From Oehlia diaphana (Eukaryota; Glomeromycota; Glomeromycetes; Glomerales; Glomeraceae): 44,431 nt of DNA. The notes beneath the pieces were generated by a model, which saw only the letters and a list, made by a program, of their open reading frames with translations, had not been told where the DNA came from and ran no database searches. Positions 19,662-30,189 of the stretch are shown one piece after another (the first letter of the stretch is position 1; each line of letters begins with the position of its first letter). The DNA lies in assembly GCA_003833135.1 (NCBI GenBank), contig QZLH01000368.1, positions 32,087 through 76,517 of the forward strand. The letters run 5' to 3'. Both the position numbers and the translations under genes were made by a program.

Positions 19662-20830
19662 TTATTTTCTTCTTGTTTTATCATAGTGAATTTCACAAAA
19701 TAACTTGCGATCTTCTTGTGTAGGGTTACCTGTTATAAAAATTAAATTTGTTAATTATTTAATATTTAATATATTTATTCAATTTGTTTTTTTAATTATT
19801 TAACTATTTTTACCATTTTGTTTTGCGATTTTATTTAATAAAAGACGAATTCTTGGTGGAATAGGAAAGGGTAAAAATTCCGAACAAAAAGGACATTTGC
19901 TGCCTATCAAATAATTAAATTTAACATCAGTATTTGTATATTTTATATATTTAATTTTCTCGAAAAAAGTAACAAACCTGAAGAAGAAGGTGGCGTATCA
20001 ATAGAATTATCTTCTTTGCCTGAATTGTTTTTTTTTTAATTAATATATAAAATAATAAAAACAAAAAAAAACATAATTAAAGGAATTTCGCCCAAACTTT
20101 TTGAATGTAACAAATTTATAGACTCGTTTACTTTTCCGGAATTATTTTCTATTTTAGAATAATCATTAAATTTTAACAAATAAAATTTGGAATTTTTTTT
20201 TTTAAAAAAAATTGTATTTGACCGAACCTTGAGGATTATTTTCCTTTTCTTCTTCATTAGTCTGAGATGTATTTTGTTGACGAGATGTTAATGCAGCCCT
20301 TTTAGAAGGTCTAGTGGTTTCAATCCCACTTTTAATTCTTTTTTTTGAAACGCGTCCTTGATTATCATTTAAAAATAAAAATTATTAATTAATAAATAAG
20401 ATATTTATTTGAAACAAATATTACCTTTTGGCTTTATTGTTTCTGGATTTTTAATTTTTCGAGTTTGTGAATTTTTTGAATTTCCCTCTAAAGTATAGAG
20501 GTCTTTTACTGAATTATCGAGTAAAATGTAAAAATTTTTTGCTGTTTCAGGTTTTATCTCCACTATCTGTTTAACCTTATACCAAATTCGGTTTAGGAGA
20601 TATTCATAATCTTCATGATTATTTTCAATGTTATCGGTGTTTACATTTTGCCGATTTACTCCCAGTTCTCCGGTATTATTATAAAATGTTCTATACATTT
20701 TAGCTAAAGTAATCTCATTTGGATCTTTTCGCCATCTTACAGGAAATAAATGATGAGAAAGTTCTTCCAAGTTTAGTTGGGTAGCAACCTTAAAAATATG
20801 CCGACATATAATGCCAGTAAAATTCATGTA
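19662..20830 (-). pseudogene. MULE transposase 3' module, copy A (5'-truncated)
   Basis: Begins inside the SWIM zinc finger (MNFTGIICRHIFKVATQLNL; the upstream CxC pair is missing) directly beside a single N at 20831. The inferred exons are the SWIM exon down to about 20425, a Lys/Ser/Thr-rich exon (about 20230-20360; GRVSKKRIKSG, TSRQQNTSQTNEEEKE), a short exon about 19980-20018 (EDNSIDTPPSSS), an exon 19814-19903 with SKCPFCSEFLPFPIPPRIR, and a last exon 19662-19729 ending with IHYDKTRRK and TAA. This copy keeps the complete 3' end, with a possible CPFC zinc-binding motif, but lacks the catalytic part. Its third exon is in frame, unlike that of copy B. The splice model is inferred from GT/AG borders and continuity of frame. 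Confidence 0.7.
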
Positions 20831-20831
20831 N

Positions 20832-21437
20832 AAAAACTATTATAAAAAATGATAAAAATCATTTCTAATTATAAATAAGAAATGTTTATTTTGAAATAAA
20901 TTTATTAAAAATTTGTTTAATTAATATTAGATTTTAATGATTTAATTAATTATTTTATTTTTTATTTTAACTTTCCGAAGATGATCAAAAAATTAAAATG
21001 ATCAACAAAAATTTTTTTTTTGCAAAAACCTATTTTTTGATAATTAAACTTAATAGGCAGTAAGAGTGCCACGGGTGTGCCCAATTCATGATTTTATTCT
21101 AATGATATCAAAGATGCAATATTGCATATAGCAATATTTCTTATTGCAATATTCGTCTATAAAATTTAGTTAAAAGCAACGCTATTGCTATTGCTATTGC
21201 TATATGCATATGCATATGCAATAGCAATAGCATATGCATATGCAATAGCAATATGCATATGCTATATATATATATAAATATATATATAAATTTGGATTTA
21301 TAAAGTTCACGTTGTGCATTTCTGAATTTATGAAAAAATGCTTGTAGATCACACAACAAATTCCAAATTAAGCGAAAAAGTGCATCAATTTGGAAAGTGA
21401 TCAGCAAAAATAATCACATCAAAAACATACTATCGCT
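20832..21437. other. Spacer between the two transposase 3' copies
   Basis: About 606 bp that is not part of the duplicated unit. It is AT-rich and includes a palindromic microsatellite (21174-21285). No gene was recognised; the 88-residue frame here is driven by the repeat. Confidence 0.55.
21174..21285. repeat. Palindromic microsatellite of GCTATT/ATGCAT units
   Basis: Runs of GCTATT, ATATGCATATGC and the complementary AATAGC follow each other and end in alternating TA. The tract is largely self-complementary and could extrude as a hairpin. Confidence 0.8.
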
Positions 21438-24162
21438 AAAGACGAATTCTTGGTGGAATAGGAAAGGGTAAAAATTCTGAACAAAAAGAACATTTGCTGC
21501 CTATCAAATAATTAAATTTAACATCAGTATTTGTATATTTTATATATTTAATTTTCTCAAAAAAAGTAACAAACCTGAAGAAGGTGGCATATCAATAGAA
21601 TTATCTTCTTTGCCTGAATTGTTTTTTTTTTAATTTAATATATAAAATAATAAAAACAAAAAAAAACATAATTAAAGGAATTTCGCCCAAACTTTTTGAA
21701 TGTAACAAATTTATAGGCTCATTTACTCTTCCGGAATTATTTTCTATTTTAGAATAATCATTAAATTTTAACAAATAAAATTTGGAACTTTTTTTTTAAA
21801 AAAAATTGTATTTGACCGAACCTTGAGGATTATTTTCCTTTTCTTCTTTATTAGTCTGAGATGTATTTTGTTGGCGAGATGTTAATGCAGTCCTTTTAGA
21901 AGGTCTAGTGGTTTAATCCCACTTTTAATTCTTTTTTTTGAAATGCGTCCTTGATTATCATTTAAAAATAAAAATTATTAATTAATAAATAAAATATTTA
22001 TTTGAAACAAATATTACCTTTTGGCTTTATTGTTTCTGGATTTTTAATTTTTTGAGTTTGTGTATTTTTTGAATTTCCCTCTAAAGTATAGAGGTCTTTT
22101 ACTGAATTATCGAGTAAAATGTAAAAATTTTTTGCTGTTTCAGGTTTTATCTCCACTATTTGTTTAACCTTATACCAAATTCGGTTTAGGAGATATTCAT
22201 AATCTTCATGATTATTTTCAATGTTATCGGTGTTTACATTTTGCTGATTTACTCCCAGTTCTCCGGTATTATTATAAAATGTTCTATACATTTTAGCTAA
22301 AGTAATCTCATTTGGATCTTTTCGCCATCTTACAGGAAATAAATGATGAGAAAGTTCTTCCAAGTTTAGTTGGGTAGCAACCTTAAAAATATGCCGACAT
22401 ATAATGCCAGTAAAATTCATGTAATAACATGAACATGAAAAATAATTTGTTTTTAAATCATATTTGACAACCCTTCCCCTTTTTTGACTACCAAACCGTT
22501 CTACACAAAATGAAACTTCTGTTTCATCATTATTACTGTAAAAAAGTAATCCATTAAATTTAATATTTAATAATAATGATTATAGAAATTAAATGCTTCT
22601 TACCTATTAATTTTTTCACTTTTGTATGACATACATTGAGATAGCTGCTTCTGAGTTTTTGTTAATGCATACTTTGTTAACAATTCTGAAGCTTGTATTT
22701 CATGAGGATTCGCCGTTATTAATGAAATAACTTTGTTATTTTCGCAAAATTTTGCAAATTCTGCACCTTCTCGTCTCTGTTCTAATGCTGATTCAAATGC
22801 CTTTAAGAAATTTGTTAGGGATGTCGTAGCGTCCATATAGCCTTTCATGAGATTATTCATAGATTCACCCCTTTGTGTTGTAGTCATATCTGCCATAAAC
22901 ATTTGCCGATTATAGCATGGCGCCCAACGTTTTAAGTTTCTATCCATTTTTTCTAAATACTTACAAGTTGAAGGATAATTTGTTTTTAATTGATTCCATT
23001 TCTCAAGAAATTCATCCTCATCATATTCATCAAGACATTTGTAAAAAAATTTTATGAATTCTGCCCATTTAGATCCTAAAATTCCATTCAAATTTTTTAC
23101 AACATTCTTCAAAAGATGCCATAAGCATAAGGCATGCTTCGTTCCATGTGGTACAAAAATAAGATCTGCCGCTTTGATTATTGCTTGGTCTTCGTCTGTT
23201 AAAAATACTTTTGGTGAAGAATCATTAACCATTTTTAAAAAACTGGAAAAAGTCCAAAAAAAACTTTCTGCAGTTTCATTACACATAATTGTTCCAGCAA
23301 AACATATGCTTTGTCCATAGTTATTCACGCCGGTAAAAATGCCAAATGGCATTCCAAATCTGTTAGTTTTATAAGTATTATCGAATACTACTACATCACA
23401 AAATCGGCAGTAGTTCATTTTTTGTTCTGGAAATATCCAGATTGCTTGCTGCAATTCATTTGTTTCAGGATTAATTAGAACTTCATAACAAAATTCGTTA
23501 TCTTGGGATTTGAGATGTTCTAACTCCTTTACAAAATCATTGGAATCAAATTCGCGTTTCATTTCTTCTTTTTGATAAATAAAATTATATAAGTCATCAT
23601 ACATCCAGGTAACAACATTTGAAAATTCTTCCTTTAGTATTGATCGAATTGTAGGAACATCACATCCTGCACGCCTAAAAAGGAGAATTCTTTCTTGAAC
23701 TTCACTTGGTATTGTTCGTTTTTCAGACATAAATCTACGAGAGCTTTCTGAGACCATAGAGTGGTTATGTTCTAAGCGTACAAGGATCAAGTACCAAAGT
23801 CCATTGCTTGAATTAAGAGAAGCACGAGCCATAAATTGACAATTACAGCGTTGTGAAGCCCGGTTTCTTCTTTTTGAACCACTTGAAGTTTTCTTAGGAG
23901 AACCTTCTCTATTGCAAATAATTGTTCGTTTACGTATCAAACCTGCAGCATTTTTTTCAGATTTTCCCAAACGGACTTGAAAACCTTGTTGTTTTGCATA
24001 TGTTTTAACTGCAAAAATAAAAGCTTCTTCAGATGAATAAGTGTTACCCTCATTTAGTACTATACTGCAAGTAAGTGTATTTTCAGACTCAGAAGAGGAC
24101 TCAGAAGTAGATTCAGAGACTACTGAATCACATTCATAAGTTTCCTGACATATTTCTCCCAT
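21438..24162 (-). CDS. MULE transposase, FAR1-like, 5' part intact, 3' end truncated
   Basis: Exon 1 (22604-24162) encodes about 519 residues. It has an acidic Ser-rich start, then a FAR1/WRKY-GCM1-type zinc finger (residues about 40-140; IICNREG, RCNCQFMARASL, WYLILVRLEHNH), then the MULE DDE domain (about 230-420) with the first Asp in VVVFDNTYKTN, the second in FLTDEDQAI, the CLWH motif, and a candidate Glu in RGESMNNLMK. A GTAAGA donor and a pyrimidine-AG acceptor join it to exon 2 (22018-22535), which carries a complete SWIM finger (CSCYY...IICRH). Exon 3 (about 21822-21949) has a one-base loss relative to copy A (GGATTAAACC versus GGATTGAAACC) that shifts the frame. The sequence stops matching copy A at 21438, inside the exon that would encode PPRIR, so the true C-terminus is absent here. 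The catalytic and DNA-binding parts could still be made. Related proteins include plant FAR1/FHY3, but the context says transposon. Confidence 0.85.
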
Positions 24163-24400
24163 TTGAAATTAGGTATACTTGCGAAAAGAAAAGAAAAGTA
24201 GTAGTGGCTGTGTTAGATTATAGATAATCATAAAAAATAACGCGGTATAATAACGCGGTATAATGGCGTAATACAATAAACAATAGATCAGTCAATAGAT
24301 CACGTGAAATTTAAGGGGGCACAGGATATAGAGTGTAAACCCCTGGAACAGGTTAAGATTCCCCTTACCGATGGATGATCAACATCACATGACGGGAAGA

Positions 24401-25017
24401 TCAATGTTCGAAATGTTTAATATATCAAATATATTAAATATATTGCACATATCGCACACATGGTATATATGGCACATATTAAACATTTTTAGTTTAGTGT
24501 TTTTACTTATAAATAGATGCAATATTTTTCAATGTAATTAGATAGGTATCCAAGTCACTAAGATATTAAGTGACATTTATCGATATTTAGTAAAATATTT
24601 TATTGTTATTAAATTCTTTGGTTATCTCGTTGTCATTTGTTGTCATATACACCTAATCCATTGTTTTATTGCTATTTATCATCATAAATCCTTTATTTAT
24701 ATCTGATCGTATTTGCCATTAGGAGTGCAATGCTTTATTCACATCTGATCGGATTTTAAAATATTTTTGTCATTTGTGATTTGGAGATAATTCATGTTTA
24801 CTAACATTGCGTTATTTATTATATATCATATTTACTTATACATATACAACCTTCTGCTTACCCTAAATAATCTTTTATAAACAATAAAAGAACTGATAAT
24901 AACAATATTTGACATTTTTTAGGAAAAAAGCTTAATGTTTCTATAAGTCAATTTTAATTCCTGAGAGCGCAGCAGGGTTTTTGCCAAATTTCATAAATCC
25001 CGCCGCAAAGTTCAATA
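24401..25017. other. Intergenic between MULE and F-box pseudogene
   Basis: Begins with ATATTAAATATATT-like low complexity. Contains two copies of a CTTTATT(T/C)A(T/C)ATCTGATCG motif about 60 bp apart near 24693 and 24735. No gene was seen. Confidence 0.4.
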
Positions 25018-25075
25018 GGTAATTTAAATGGATCTTCTCATAATAAAGAAATGAAAATGTTTTTATAATTTTATG
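25018..25075 (-). pseudogene. Tiny F-box gene relic
   Basis: The minus strand reads ISLL, a stop, then EDPFKLP, matching the conserved IPLLWEDPFSIKLP block of the MACSK subfamily with TGA in place of Trp. Only about 15 codons survive. The match is short but falls on the most conserved motif of a family present on both sides. Confidence 0.5.
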
Positions 25076-25402
25076 TAGAAATCACCTGACCTGACTGTGC
25101 GACGTAATTAACATCATTAATTTTTAATTTGATTTGAGAAAATAATTACAATTACATAGAAATTTTTTATCAATCAATAAACTTAGCAATAATCACAATC
25201 AATTATATACGTTTTTATAATAAGAATTTACTTTATGATGTAAGATTATCTTGTACGCTTGTAACAAATAAAAGATATCCGCCAATCGGCGGATGTACAT
25301 ATTATTTTTGGTCCTATTGTGACTAAAATTGTACAATTCCGAAAATTGATAAATTTATTTTCATTTTGAAATGAAAGTAAAACTCCTTTTCCCTTTACCA
25401 GC

Positions 25403-26970
25403 ATGGCATGCTCGAAAATATTTTTAGGGATTTACCAGAGTTAATAAATGAAATCATACAATATTTTCATTATGATTATAAAACATTACTTTCGTGTATA
25501 CTTGTTAATAGATTATGGTATCGTTTAGCTATTCCATTATTATGGGAAGATCCATTTTCAATTAAATTGCCTAAAAATTATCGTTTTATTGACACCTATT
25601 TATGTTTTTTAAATGAAGATAGTAAAGCAAAATTTGATGAATATGAAATTAATGATAAATTGTTACCTTCGAATATTGTTACCTTCGAATAGCAGATTAT
25701 TCAATTATCCTAGTTTTATTAAATACTTGTATACAGATAAAATATTTTGTTCTATTAAATATTGGGGTGATACTTCAGTATATAGATATAATGATAAACT
25801 AGAAAGCTTAATTTATAGGTCATTATTTGAAGTGTTTATTAGAAATGAAGGAAATATATAATCTTTTGAAGTATGGATTTGATTTTACAAAATCCAAATC
25901 TTATATGCAATATTAGAAATTTAAATTTAAATGTTCATGGCATTCCATTTCGAGATTTAATTCCACTTTTGAAATTTTTATATTCTAATTGCAATTCAAT
26001 CTCAACAATTATTTTTAAATTTCCTAAAATTTATTTTAATATCATCAATAATTATTCATTAGTTGAAGATTGTTTATCACAAATGATTTTTTCACAACAT
26101 AATCTCAAAAAAATTTCATTTGGATTTTTTCATAATTTAAATTTATATAATCCATTTTTATTATTAAAAAATTCTAATTGTTCAAATACTTTAAATACAA
26201 TAGTATTTTATTTCATTGATTTTAAAGATATAATTAATATTTTACGATCATTTAAATGTTTTAGAATCTATTCATCTTATTAATTATAATTATTTAAATT
26301 CTGATATGATTGTTTAACAAATTATTAAGGTTATTAAACCTTTTAAATTAAGATCTCTGATTATACATGAAATATTACATATTGAATCATTACTACTACT
26401 ATTGTGGTGATTATTTAGAAAATTTTGGATTGAACTTTTTTGATATAATAGATTATTATGAACCATCAAAACGACGATTATATGAATTTATTATGAAAAA
26501 TTGTAAAGAGATTAGATATTTTTATACGAATGTATTTGATAATAATGATATTTACTTAATCATTAAAAATAATCAACATAATATTAATTATCTTACTATT
26601 GTAGTGAAATATTATGAAAATAATACTAATTACAATAAATTAAGTTCAACTGTATTAAAAAATTTAGGACAGATTCTTCCTTCTAAATTAGAATATTTAC
26701 GTTTAGTTCTTTTATTTAATACAAGCAATCTAGAAATATTTTTAAAAAATTCACAAAATACTTTTATTAATGAATTATTAATTAGAAATATAGAGATTGA
26801 TGATATTAATATATTATATTATATATAAAAATATATTATGAAGAAGGAAAAGGTCAAATATTTGGTTATTTTAGATGTAGATGAATTGTTTTTTTCAAAA
26901 AAAAAAGTAAATGAATTTAAATCATATAATATTATAGTTCAAAAATATTGTGATTTATTTATAGTTATAT
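25403..26970 (+). pseudogene. F-box gene, MACSK subfamily, broken
   Basis: The original ATG at 25403 gives MACSKIFLG and then loses frame through a one-base loss near 25430. The frame opened by the next ATG (25408) carries DLPELINEIIQYF and the rest of the F-box (SCILVNRLWYRLAIPLLW). At 25660-25691 a perfect 16-bp tandem duplication throws the reading out of frame again. Further lesions: TAA near 25859 together with loss of a stretch present in paralogues, a frameshift near 26250 before FKCFRIYSS, a stop near 26316, a frameshift near 26390, and a stop at 26826-26828 with paralogue-like sequence continuing to about 26970. The CT-rich leader is still present upstream. Confidence 0.88.
25660..25691. 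repeat. 16-bp perfect tandem duplication
   Basis: TTGTTACCTTCGAATA occurs twice in a row. Intact paralogues have only one copy of this coding segment (NDKLLPSN region), so the duplication is derived and is one of the inactivating lesions. Confidence 0.95.
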
Positions 26971-27046
26971 AATTAATAATTATTTACAATATTAATAAGA
27001 AAATTTCTTAATTTACACGGGGTGTTCATACACGTATCTATCCAAT

Positions 27047-27195
27047 TCACAGAAGGATTTGACCATAGAGATTTATATTAGTGAATGATGGATCAGTTTG
27101 AAATTCAAGGATTTCATGGAATTTACGTGTTACTTTTATAGTATTTAATGCATTTTCAATTACCCGCCTTCTTTTTTGTATCTGTATGTCTTTTT
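27047..27195 (-). CDS. Orphan terminal exon or gene relic
   Basis: Minus-strand open reading of about 48 codons with protein-like composition (KRRRVIENALNTIKVTRKFH, then EILEFQTDPSFTNINLYGQ) ends in TGA at 27047. It is preceded by a pyrimidine-poor but possible acceptor (TTTTGAACAG). No upstream exon was found and the family was not recognised. Confidence 0.25.
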
Positions 27196-27544
27196 CTGTT
27201 CAAAAGTAAATTTATTATTTTATTTTTATTTTATTTATTTCATTTTTAAGATATCGAAATTTTGGCCCGGCCCTAAACAGCAACTTCGATATACCAAGTT
27301 TATATTATATTATGAAATTAATTATATACTTTATATACTGTATTTGCATTGTTCGGTATTACAAAAATTGTAACCAAAATAAGATTTTACCAATCATTAT
27401 TAGGGTATAAGGAACGAATTGTATTAAGTAGTAATTATCCAACTAAACAATTGGCAATTCTGGAATCGTATAGTTACGCGATTTTTAATATACTTCTTAT
27501 ACATCGAAACTCAGTAATTTCGACATAATTTCAGGTTTAAGTAT

Positions 27545-27790
27545 TGGCCAGTCATTTACCCGAAACTGAAACTCTGCCGAAAGTCGAAATTCAGGCCGAA
27601 ATTGTTTGTCCAGCACTATACATTTTGACCCGCATTATGAAGTTGTGTAACATTTATGTCCCGTGATTTATAATTCTGACAGGCACTACAAATTTGGCAA
27701 GAATTACCAAATAATTTCGGCCATTTTCTCCAGAGTTTCGCTTCGGATTTCGGACTTTCAGATTAGGCTATATTTTCGGAAAATTCGGTC
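27545..27790. mobile_element. Possible MITE with subterminal CGAAA arrays
   Basis: Left side (27570-27605): several CCGAAA and CGAAAT motifs, ending GGCCGAAATTGTT. Right side (27715-27785): the reverse-oriented motifs AATAATTTCGGCC, GAGTTTCG, GGATTTCGGACTTTC. The arrays are inverted around a spacer of about 110 bp with no ORF. The motifs resemble those at the ends of the hAT fossil at 9.1-11.7 kb, so a non-autonomous hAT derivative is plausible. No clear target duplication was found. Confidence 0.4.
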
Positions 27791-28646
27791 ACATGTATTG
27801 ATGTATTGATCGTCCATTTATACTAAGGTGTTATTTGAGTTTGATTTTGTAAGACAATAAATAAAGGCATCGGTTACAAAATCTTTGTAACATCAATCCT
27901 AAAATGTAAAAAATTACTCTCTTGTCCTTGGTTTTTGGTTAAAATAAATTGCTCTTAAAAATATTATTTGTTCTTAATTAATAGTACATTATATTTAATA
28001 TCAGATATACAATATGTAATGTTTTGTGTTGTGTTTAATTTTGAAACAATATTATTAACAATATTCTCGAATGATTATGTAGTGTACCTTTTTGAATCTT
28101 GTAAGTTTTGAAAATGAAACTGTGTGAAAATTCTGCAGATTGTTCGTTCTTAAAATTAAAAAAATACATAAAATTATTGAAGAGATTCAGTTTTCATGTG
28201 ATTGCGTTTATAATGCGTAAAATGAACGTAATATTTTTTTTTTTTTTTTTTTTTTTGCGATAATTAATTGCGCATTTTACTCTTCGAATAATATCGGAGA
28301 AACACATGATAAAATAAAATCTCAAAATTCATTTTGAAATTGTAATAATATCAAAATATTATGATATTGTTGTTATAACAATATCAAAAAAAAATGAATA
28401 TTGTCTAAAATTATAAGGTTCCTATGTATTTCAAGTACTCATGACGTATTTTGTTGATGCAGATCATCGTAATAAAAACGATCGGAGTACACTTTTGGTA
28501 AAATATTCCCTTTTTTAGTAATTAATTGTTTTAAAGATTATAAATAACGTAAAAAAATTTTTTTTTTTCTTTTCATAAAATAATTTCGAAAATAGCAGAT
28601 AAACTTATAGGAACCAAATTTAGTAAATTAACTAGAAAAAATTAAA
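27791..28646. other. Intergenic and upstream region of the ubiquitin-like/ART gene
   Basis: Contains a T homopolymer at about 28232-28256 and a stretch (28375-28500; CAATATCAAAAA, then CATGACGTATTT and TCGGAGTA) that recurs in looser form at 41975-42080. No ORF. It may include the promoter of the next gene. Confidence 0.4.
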
Positions 28647-29612
28647 ATGTCTCAATTATCACTTGTTGCCTCAGCGATTTCGGCTATAATTAAATGTCCC
28701 GTAAAAACGTATGATGAATGCAAAGCTGGTGGTTTAAAAATTGATCCCGCTCAAATTTTAAATCTTGATACCATTTTTAAAAAATCTTTAATACGAATTA
28801 ATATCAAAGATCTTGATCCTCCTAAAGATGCTAAAGATGTAACTTTTTTTGATAGTAACAAACTAATTCAAATTTTCGTCAAACCTCTCGACACCGGGAA
28901 TAGTCAATCAATGTTTGTTGATCCAAGTACCACCGTTCTTGAGTTTAAAAACGTCATTTGTGCAAAGTTTGGAACAGATATTAAAATGATGCGTCTTATA
29001 TTTAATGGTAAACAGCTGAATGACGAAAAAACTCTAGCATCTTACAATATCCAGAAAGGTTGTACAATACAAGTCTTGTCTAAAGTCGTTGGAGGCTATG
29101 ATTTTTATGTTATCAGTCCTGATTTATTAAATCCATCATATGATTATGACTTTAGAAATACACGTGATAATGGAGTAACTTTCCTTCGTGGAATGGAATT
29201 ATACAAACGCCCTTATGGATGGAAAAGAATTGCTCTTAATGTTGCCGGAAGGTATGAATCTGATGCAATATGGCTGGGAAGTGTTGGTACTAGTTCTCGT
29301 GAATGGCCAGTTTCTTATCATGGAACTGAAGTAGACAATGCAAATCAAATTGCGAGAGAGGGTTATCGAAATGAAAGAGGAATGCGCTATGCATATGGGA
29401 CGGGAATATATTCAACTCCTGAAATCAGTATTGCTGAAGGACATGCTACACAATTTGAGCGCCAGAATGCTAGATGGAAGGTTGTTTTTCAGAATAGAAT
29501 TAACCCTGTAAGATTAAGTAAGTTTAATAATACTTGGCTAGTACCAAATGATGATGATATTAGACCATATGGATTATGCATAAAAAGTATTGGCAGTTTA
29601 CATGATTATTAA
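28647..29612 (+). CDS. Ubiquitin-like domain fused to PARP-like ADP-ribosyltransferase domain, 321 aa
   Basis: Single exon with three parts. Residues 1-73 are an unrecognised lead with no clear signal peptide. Residues 74-150 are a ubiquitin fold: IQIFVKPLDTG at the start, RLIFNGKQLNDEKTLASYNI (the Lys48-equivalent GKQL context), NIQK (Lys63 equivalent), ending VVGG with the diglycine at 149-150. Residues 151-321 form a domain with PARP-type landmarks: a YHGT motif (His225-Gly-Thr) for NAD binding, then YGTGIYSTPEISIAEGHA (Tyr255), matching the PARP H-Y signature, and a C-terminal DIRPYGLCIK strand. I could not place a PARP-type catalytic Glu with confidence, so activity could be mono-ADP-ribosylation or lost. 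The diglycine at the junction suggests a deubiquitinase could release the ART, or that the ubiquitin-like part guides it to ubiquitin machinery; both are inference. The gene is intact and less AT-biased than its surroundings. Confidence 0.85.
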   Translation: MSQLSLVASAISAIIKCPVKTYDECKAGGLKIDPAQILNLDTIFKKSLIRINIKDLDPPKDAKDVTFFDSNKLIQIFVKPLDTGNSQSMFVDPSTTVLEFKNVICAKFGTDIKMMRLIFNGKQLNDEKTLASYNIQKGCTIQVLSKVVGGYDFYVISPDLLNPSYDYDFRNTRDNGVTFLRGMELYKRPYGWKRIALNVAGRYESDAIWLGSVGTSSREWPVSYHGTEVDNANQIAREGYRNERGMRYAYGTGIYSTPEISIAEGHATQFERQNARWKVVFQNRINPVRLSKFNNTWLVPNDDDIRPYGLCIKSIGSLHDY

Positions 29613-30189
29613 AGACATAATTATGTCGAATATTTATTGCGTTCTTTTATCTTAATAGGGCGTACAGTATATTAGGTCATTATAGTAAAAAATTGTAAAA
29701 AATTTAAGAAAATTTATTGAATGTATAAAACAAAACTGAAATATAAAAGAAATAAATTTATAAAATATTGATCTTTTGTGTCATATTATATAAAATAGGG
29801 AGTTTGATATATTGATTGGGTGATTATACAGTACAATATTTTAATCGATTAATTAAATCGGCCAAAGTAAAAATCATAAAGTGCAACGTTATCGTACCAC
29901 ACTACCACATGTTTGTCGTGATATGTTAAAATTATCAAATTACAACACATCTGTATATGATTGCAATTAATTTGCTGTATATTTATTAAAAATTTCAAAG
30001 ACAATTGTGGATTTATATTTGGAAGAAGCGGATGATTACGGACAGGTAACGACTGGTTTTAAATCTTAAGATATTAAGTACAATTATAAAATTATTTTAT
30101 TTAGTGACTGTCGTTAATGTAGATATTCAACTTATGTCTAAAAAGCAAATAAAAAATTTGGTAAATTTTTGAATCGGCAATTATATATT
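29613..30189. other. Intergenic, downstream of the ubiquitin-like/ART gene
   Basis: One short protein-like reading occurs near 29990-30070 (KISKTIVDLYLEEADDYGQ followed by GTAACG), which might be a relic exon. It is too short to assign. Otherwise AT-rich and empty. Confidence 0.35.

Larger units (their letters stand above)
18243..24400 (-). mobile_element. MULE (Mutator-like) transposon, composite
   Basis: The transposase gene is flanked by related inverted segments. The left one (about 18270-18385) contains GTTGATCA, CATCCTTAACCTATACC and TATTATCCTGTACCC; the right one (about 24300-24390), read inward, contains GTTGATCA, AATCTTAACCTGTTCC and ATATCCTGTGCCC in the same order. They are diverged long TIRs. 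The interior holds a FAR1-like transposase, a second copy of its 3' part, and an assembly gap. Exact ends and target duplication were not found. Confidence 0.6.

Noticed and set aside
21141..21407. 88-residue minus-strand frame rich in His, Met and Leu
   Set aside because: It is produced by the palindromic microsatellite.
23054..23320. 88-residue plus-strand frame
   Set aside because: It is antisense to the conserved MULE catalytic domain.
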